Below are positions 58,396 through 64,000 of a stretch of DNA of 64,000 nt, piece after piece; positions within the stretch are counted from its first letter, which is position 1, and every line of letters begins with the position of its first letter. Made by a program: the position numbers and the translations under genes. The DNA is from Chaetoderma sp. LZ-2023a. Taxonomy: Eukaryota > Mollusca > Caudofoveata > Chaetodermatida > Chaetodermatidae. The stretch spans positions 92,823,624 to 92,887,623 of the forward strand of contig CM067373.1 of the NCBI GenBank assembly GCA_034401795.1. The letters are read 5' to 3'. The notes under the pieces are model-generated. The model saw nothing but the letters and a program-made list of their open reading frames with translations. It searched no databases and was not told the origin of the DNA.

Positions 58396-59070
58396 TTCTC
58401 GTGTAATGTACTTTCTAATAGTGTTCAGCGTAATTAGTAAACCTAATATTACAATTGAAACATATTTGTTGATTAGAAGGGAGATTACCCTCTAATGTTC
58501 AAAAAGTTAATAATAATGATAATAATAACAACAACAGTGATTTTTATCACTTCTTTATTTCAAATAATTCTGAAATAAACAACGAAATTGAACTGTAATT
58601 AAAGTATAAAGAAATATCCAAAAACCGACGGTTAAATTACAGCTCAGAATCGCGTACATATGACATTGAAGACAACTAACAATAACAATCCAGAAACTGT
58701 AGGGTTGCCATTCCACGGAATACTGACATAGATGATAGAAACTTAGCACGAAAATATACCTCAATTCATTACAGTTCTAATAAATAACATTGAATCTTGA
58801 ATTTATGACGTATATGACGTATGTATGTAAGGTATATTAATCTATATACCCGACATTTGCATGCTATAGTATAAATAAATAATATATATTTAACTATAAC
58901 TCACCTATCATCTGTGATTGTTAAATCATACAAAAATAACTATCAAATAATCAAGTCTGTAAAATTGACTAGAGTAGTCTTTATATTTCTGAGAATTCTA
59001 TCTTTTTAACAGCAAAATCGTGAGTAGAATTTAGAAATAACTAATAACGATTTTTAATTTAGGGCCCAAA
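58396..59070 (-). other. Gypsy leader, no gene
   Basis: AT-rich sequence between the LINE insertion and the primer-binding site; no coding region recognised. Confidence 0.5.
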
Positions 59071-59072
59071 GT

Positions 59073-59085
59073 ACTCCTGACACCA
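59073..59085 (-). other. Primer-binding site, tRNA-Leu type
   Basis: On the minus strand TGGTGTCAGGAGT begins two bases after the 5' LTR. From memory these 13 bases are complementary to the 3' end of metazoan tRNA-Leu(CAG), ...ACTCCTGACACCA. Confidence 0.75.
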
Positions 59086-59087
59086 TT

Positions 59088-59282
59088 TGTAGTAACTTAG
59101 CTACGTATAAAAGGTTACTCACCCAACAGAGGTCTCGAATCGGCCCGTGGAACCGGCGGCAGATGTGCGCAGTTCAAGTTCCAAGGTTCGACTGCCGGGC
59201 GTCCGTAGAAACGGCGGGAATCAGCTAGCCAGGCAGCCGCGGAACACGAACTGCGGAATTGCGGGATACCGCCAGCACCACA
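59088..59282 (-). repeat. Gypsy 5' LTR
   Basis: 195 bp, the same ends as the 3' LTR; differences include CACCCAACA versus CACAAAACA, CGGCGG versus CAGCAG, and GCTAGCCAGG versus GCTAACCCGG. Confidence 0.95.
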
Positions 59283-59286
59283 GTAC

Positions 59287-59848
59287 AAATGTTTTGTAAT
59301 GTGTGTAAGGAATCCATCGCTCCATATATCATGCCTTTGCTGGACTGCCTGTTTAGAGTCTATTTATATGTATAGAAAAACCATGAAATAAAGCACCTTT
59401 GAACATTGAAGTTTGTCTCCTTCAGCATCGGCAAATTCGTGCCCGCATTTCAAACGATTTCCCACATTTCAGGTTGCAATTGTATTTTGCTGAAAATCAA
59501 ACCTTACACTTTTGAAAATTTTTATTTAGTTAAATAAGAATGATATCTTTAGCAGAATATTCGGAAATAGTTCAACTAATGCACAAATGTGGCTCAAGAG
59601 AGTGCTTAAATGGAATATCAGAGAAATATCCTTGGTACAATACAGTAATGTAGTATTGTGTAACATGTTACCGGTTTTCGTTATTAAGATAAATTCAAGA
59701 TTAATTATTAGTTACTAAGAGTGTTTTACAAATACACCACATGTACTTTATTCGGTAATATTAAAGTATGCGGTGCTATAAAGCTAATACAGACACTATT
59801 GCTTTAAGAAATTGAACTGGTTTGGAGTTTTGTTTCAGTATTATAATA
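59287..59848. other. AT-rich DNA, no gene seen
   Basis: No coding region or known repeat recognised; an AATAAA at about 59387 follows the LTR. Confidence 0.4.
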
Positions 59849-59965
59849 ATAGGAGGTTTTATGGAATTCCCTTATGACCGTGACGTCATTTTCACGCGTG
59901 CGCAGATAACTGGCCATCAAGCGTATGGCCAGCTGATCACTGTTTTATTAGTAAACAACATTACA
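59849..59965. repeat. ATAGGAGGTTTT repeat, left member of inverted pair
   Basis: Shares with the complement of 63741-63836 the ordered blocks ATAGGAGGTTTT, CGTGACGTCATT, CTGGCC(A/G)TCAAGCG, and GTAAACA, with differing spacers. Contains a CRE-like TGACGTCA. It could be a terminal inverted repeat of a 4-kb element or two separate insertions. Confidence 0.5.
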
Positions 59966-60248
59966 CTGCCGCGTTTAATGCAACTCAAAGACATGAAAAT
60001 TGCAATTTTACGTCAGCTCTACCGGTAAAGTTGGCTGAATTGACAATTCTAACATCAAATACTATTTTACTACGCATTTTTAGAAATATATTATTGATTC
60101 TATTAGAAGGCAAAATACTACCGCAATGATATGTCAGAAACGTCCCCACACTGTCAGTGCATGTGGATCCTGGTAGGCTATAGTACCAATACAAGTGGCT
60201 GCCCGATAGATGTTTATGAATGCGGCCAATATAAATATATATATATAT

Positions 60249-60521
60249 ACACTAGTGTTCAAAAGTTTGGAATCACTAAGAAATTTTTAAGTCCCATAAA
60301 CAAATTGATAATTTTATTTATCACGGTATCATAAAATTAATATAAAATGTAGTCAATACATCAACAAAGCATCATTATTAACATTTCTGTTTAAAATAAC
60401 AGTTCTATACTTCAAATTTTTTCTTTTTAAAAAAATCCCCCATGTGCAGCAATGACAGCTTTGCATATCATAGGCATTCTAGCAGTCAGTTTTTCTAGAT
60501 AATCAGGTGTAATTTCGTGCT
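60249..60521 (-). mobile_element. Terminal fragment of a second Tc1-like transposon
   Basis: The plus strand starts CACTAGTGTTCAAAAGTTTG, a typical Tc1-type terminal repeat. The minus strand at 60436-60521 encodes EITPDYLEKLTARMPMICKA and VIAAHGG, the usual end of a Tc1 transposase. The rest of the gene is absent; the fragment ends at a TA microsatellite (60522-60543). Confidence 0.8.
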
Positions 60522-60543
60522 ATGATTATATATATATATATAT

Positions 60544-61360
60544 GCCCTACTGCCATAATGATTATCCGTGTGTGCATACGCGAAGAGAGAGAGAAAGTGG
60601 GGGTGGGGTTAGGCGTGTACATGTGTGTCTGTCTGTCTGTTTGTGTGAGGTAACCACCCATATTTAGGTTGGCTTTGCACCCCCTCCCCACCCAACCCCA
60701 CCCATAGATTTGTGGTTGGTGAGGGTGGTGGTGATGGGCACCCACAATTCCCACCCGCATCCCAGTAAATAAACAATGATTAATTTCAATTTGATTATGA
60801 ATTAATTAATCAATATGCAGGAAATTACTTCTCAGAGCATTTCATTTTCCAATTATTGTAGGGGGAGGGGCATAACACCCCTCCCTACCCCCACCACCAT
60901 TGGGAACCCCAGCCAGACCATATAACTGCTAGGTTGGATACACCCCATAATAGAATCTTAAATCCACCATGCCATGTTGGTGAATTTATTATTAAACTCT
61001 CCAGACTTATGAGTGTTATTTTCACAAATTGTGTGTTTTGTGGGGTTAGTGACAGAAACAGATGGTGGGGGTAGGGAGCATTAGACCCCTAAATGTTTTA
61101 GATGTTTTGTGGAGGGGTAGAGGGAGGGTGGTGGTTAATACAATTTCTTTTCTTGGCAGCAACCTTGAGAACGTATATAGTCAGTACATAAAATAATACT
61201 AAATACAGTCATACTCAGATAGTTGATCAGGACAATATATTTTAATATTCAACTGGAAAAACATCTGAAATTTACAGAGTGAACATGGTGAGGCCATATG
61301 CAGTGGACCAGTGGCTGTAGGACCTGGCTCTAGGGCTATCTGTTCAGCATTATCCCTTTA
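60544..61360. other. Low-complexity C- and G-rich DNA, no gene
   Basis: Clusters of CCCCACC and GGTGGGGG-type runs at about 60595-60750, 60860-60910 and 61055-61135. Spaced G-runs could form quadruplexes on either strand. No coding region recognised. Confidence 0.5.
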
Positions 61361-61369
61361 ATGGTGAGG

Positions 61370-61745
61370 ATTGGTAAATGATATTTGAATTTTTGCTTAG
61401 TGAATGGCCATTTGTAGGTCAAGGGAAGATTTTTTTACTTTACTTTATTTTATTGCCCCAGTAACAAAGCCAGCCATTCATTTTTCAAAAAGTGATCTTT
61501 CCTTGGCTTACAAATGGACATCTTCCAAGACATATCACTACACAAGCAATTTTTGGCAAAGATGACAATTTCCCCATTAAAGGTCAAATTTCCCTTTTTT
61601 TCACACAAAATGTACATTTACACTTTGGAGTTCAAAAGAAGACAATTTTTAAAATTTACAACTGTAATGGCTGGCTTGATTATGGAGCCAGCCATCTCAA
61701 GATCAATACAAATGCTGGTTTTGGACAATTTGGCCTTTAGAGGGT
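61370..61745. repeat. Two degenerate copies of hairpin module 2
   Basis: Traces at about 61410-61520 and 61570-61715 (GGCCATTTGTAGGTCAAGG ... CCTTGGCTTACAAATGGAC; GCTGGCTTGATTATGGAGCC). The flank CCCTTTAATGG near 61350 may be a worn end. Confidence 0.55.
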
Positions 61746-62930
61746 CGATACCTACTCACTGTGTTATATTACATATGTTATACTATGTTAGGAGACAAAA
61801 CTGTTGATAAAATTATAAAATGATTGAAAAGATATTGAGAATTAGTCAATCCTGGAGCAAAGTAATTTCAATTAGCAATTCCAACTCCTAAAAATTTACC
61901 AATTTATCCAATGTTATAACTGAATTAGTACAACTTCCAATTACCACCAGTCTTGGTCATTGTTAAATTGAATCTGCTATCTAGAGCCTATAAATTTCCA
62001 TGTACAGGCAGAGTTACACCCCTGTCTATCAGGAACTTGCTTCCACATATCTAATTTTCAGCAATTCCTGAGTGAATAATGCATGGCTAGATGCTCATAC
62101 ACCCACAAGTCTACTCCACTCATATTTAAAAGACAAATTGGTTTCTATGCTTGGGCAGATGTGGGGGGGGGGTGTGGGGGAGGGCAAATGTTCAGCAATG
62201 CTTTAATATGGAGTGAGTGATTCAACACTGGCAATGCTACCTAATTTATCTGAACCAATTCATGGCATGGCACTTGCAGATGCACATATCTGATTATCGA
62301 ATGCCAAACCATTTTGTAGAACTTGCACTGTTTGCATAAGCTGAGATAAACATTGATTGTTCTTTCTATACTATCTATTTTATCAAGCATATCTCATCAG
62401 TCACCCATCTATTAAATGATGTAATTATTTAAATAATTTTGTTATTAAATGTAGATTGTTAATGCAGAATTTGAAGTGGATGTGAGGCTCTACATGGTTG
62501 GTTCTCAGTTATTTTAACTACATACACATAATCTATGCAATAGCAGTTGGTATCATGTCTTGAGGCCCAATAAAATAATAACCCAATCACATGCCTCTAG
62601 CAATTGAGGTAGGTAAATGTAGAGAATTATCTTTCATGGTGAAGGTTAGGGTTTCTTTTACTATGTTTTTGCTAAGCATAGCAAAATAAAGATAGGAAAA
62701 TAATAAAACTATGAAAATTCAATAAATTTTACAATCAGTTCAGTCTTATGTAGAAATATAAAGATTGCAATATTTTTGGGAGCAGTTAAATTGTATCCAT
62801 TGTTGCAGGTACATGTAGGTAATGAATTATAGACATCCATATGCTTTAACCCTTAAGGGCATGTAGCTATTCATTAACCATTTATCCCGCTGAATTCCCC
62901 ATGTCTCATTTTCAATGCTACCATCCAGGA
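61746..62930. other. AT-rich DNA, no gene seen
   Basis: Apart from a G-run at 62161-62180 nothing was recognised. Confidence 0.4.
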
Positions 62931-62937
62931 AAACTAT

Positions 62938-63023
62938 TGAATATTTTAAAATTAATTTGACTGGCAGGTGTTGCTGCCTTAGGCAGCAATGGCTTCCAGT
63001 CAAATTAATTTAAGAATATTCAA
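62938..63023. repeat. Hairpin module 1, isolated copy
   Basis: Arms TTGAATATTTTAAAATTAAT...GTTGCTGCC and the complement, loop TTA. Both arms have AATTAATT where the reference has AACTAATT, so pairing is preserved. Confidence 0.8.
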
Positions 63024-63740
63024 CAGAATAAGTTTTATATCATAAAGAATATACTTTTTCAGGGATTTGTTGGTGGAATGGTTAACTAAATACACAATTA
63101 AACATGATCAACATATATTCAAAGTTAGTTAAGCTTATTTACTTTATGCATATAATAACAGTGACTTCCTCTTACAATCATTGGGGCTGGCCTTGCACTT
63201 GAAACGCAGGAGAAAACTTCTTTCCATCCCACTTGCCACAACCCCAGCCCATATGCACCTCCAAATCAGCTCCTGCATCTCAAAATCTGACGCACCCAGC
63301 TGGTTATCATATTATATCTCCTGCCAGCCATAGATAATTAAACTGACTTAAAAGAATAACAACACTGCTGAATATTTTCACATGAACTAACATCCATTTT
63401 GCTATCATCCCCCACCCACCCCCACGCACCCACCGTCTACAACCCAACCAAACATGTATACAGTTATCGCCTCTCTCAGTCGTCTAGAGGTATAATTTAT
63501 CACCAATCATACCATCATACACTTATTTGAGCATGAACAGCAAAAATGTTGCCATTCACATACACAATGAGCAAGCCATTTGATGCACGAATACTGGTTC
63601 CAACACGGTATTAAAGCAGTAAATAAATCATTGCTCTCAATATTGTACACAAATAAAGTGGAAATTGAATACATTCCGCCAAAACTATTATTATTTAGAG
63701 GACTAATGAGGTGTAAGATAAGATTTACAGCCAGCAAGAT
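63024..63740. other. No gene seen; CCCACCC-rich patch
   Basis: A C-rich stretch at about 63405-63435. Open frames near 63507-63774 lack features and overlap the repeat at 63741. Confidence 0.4.
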
Positions 63741-63836
63741 CTGTGTTTACTTTATCACGTCAGTGTCCGCTTGACGGCCAGGCTTTCCCCGTTCTAAAAA
63801 TAATGACGTAATGACGTCACGAAAAAACCTCCTATA
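63741..63836. repeat. ATAGGAGGTTTT repeat, right member of inverted pair
   Basis: Reverse-complement counterpart of 59849-59965, with the same block order. Confidence 0.5.
63804..63819 (+). promoter_or_regulatory. Paired CRE-like sites
   Basis: TGACGTAA at 63804-63811 is directly followed by a perfect TGACGTCA at 63812-63819, matching CREB/ATF binding sites, about 75 bp before a possible coding start. They lie inside the repeat, so they may belong to it and not to a host promoter. Confidence 0.4.
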
Positions 63837-63892
63837 ATTAACTGCAGCTAGTATCTTTCCCAACCTGTGAAGGTTTAGATTTAATTGCAACA

Positions 63893-64000
63893 ATGTTAAC
63901 TGGTCATTTAAGTAACTGTCACTCACCAGACAAATTCAGTGACCCTGAAACTGTTATGGCCAGCCTTGTCTGCAACATCTCTGATACCATGCAAACAGTC
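63893..64000 (+). CDS. Possible first exon of an unidentified gene, cut by window end
   Basis: ATG at 63893 in context CAACAATGT opens a frame of 36 codons that runs off the window. It starts MLTGHLSNCHSPDKFSDPET and has balanced, protein-like composition. Its position after CRE-like sites and a pyrimidine-rich stretch is compatible with a promoter, but the upstream DNA is part of a repeat. No family recognised, and an open frame of this length can occur by chance. Confidence 0.3.
   Translation, partial: MLTGHLSNCHSPDKFSDPETVMASLVCNISDTMQTV

Larger units (their letters stand above)
49355..59282 (-). mobile_element. Complete-length Ty3/gypsy LTR retrotransposon, 9.9 kb, coding frames decayed
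   Basis: Two direct LTRs (49355-49549 and 59088-59282) are flanked by GTAC on both outer sides (49351-49354 and 59283-59286). Order in the element's own direction: LTR, primer-binding site, leader with an inserted LINE, an SGNH-like frame, Gag with an N-terminal HhH motif, zinc knuckle, protease, RT, RNase H, integrase, a repeat region, polypurine tract, LTR. RT before integrase places it in Ty3/gypsy. The LTRs differ at 8 of 195 positions by my count, so insertion was fairly recent; coding damage is two stops in integrase, one in Gag, one between protease and RT, and two frameshifts. Confidence 0.95.

Noticed and set aside
60590-61140. G-rich tracts as a defined regulatory element
   Set aside because: Only low-complexity G/C runs are seen; quadruplex potential alone does not support a functional call.

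Overview
This is a transposon-dense, AT-rich, intron-containing animal genome fragment. The mix of a DIRS-type tyrosine-recombinase retroelement, a Ty3/gypsy element, several APE-type LINEs, Tc1 and hAT relics, TTAA-flanked MITEs and many foldback repeats suits a lophotrochozoan invertebrate. A mollusc is my best guess, because the satellite tail GGCCC-n-GGGCC-TCTTGTT resembles repeats I recall from bivalve genomes. That taxonomic call is inference. No prokaryotic features are present.

Layout. 1-6492: 3' part of a DIRS-like element, with a Gag-like region, RT/RNase H and a tyrosine recombinase (YR), ending in an inverted-repeat terminus. 6493-11950 and 12655-18095: two nearly identical 5.4-kb direct copies around a 500-N assembly gap. 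Each copy carries an 87-nt coding exon, two MITEs, a diverged ~150-bp satellite array, a (CTA)n tract and a LINE tail interrupted by an element with a 14-bp target duplication. 18571-21371: LINE scrap joined to a decayed second DIRS copy. 22623-24103: hAT-type element with an 8-bp target duplication. 25375-25456: candidate last exon of the host gene whose upstream exon lies in the duplication. 25620-26880: Tc1-type transposase pseudogene. 27400-34720: MITEs and hairpin repeats, several nested. 35385-43640: two head-to-head relics of one LINE family enclosing fragments of others. 45655-48215: a PHD + APE + RT LINE relic. 49355-59282: a structurally complete Ty3/gypsy element on the minus strand (195-bp LTRs, PBS, PPT, GTAC target duplication) with decayed coding frames, two unusual extra domains and a LINE inserted in its leader. 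59283-64000: Tc1 tail, G-rich DNA, an inverted repeat pair about 4 kb apart, and a possible first exon at the right edge.

Almost every long open frame belongs to a mobile element. Host sequence is limited to the two joinable exons, (8612-8698 or its duplicate 14773-14859) and 25375-25456, which match in reading phase, and a possible gene start at 63893. The most interesting signals are the double-open RT/YR coding strategy of the DIRS element, the duplication of a phase-symmetrical exon, two hairpin families whose arms change together, and the helix-hairpin-helix and SGNH-like additions in the gypsy element.
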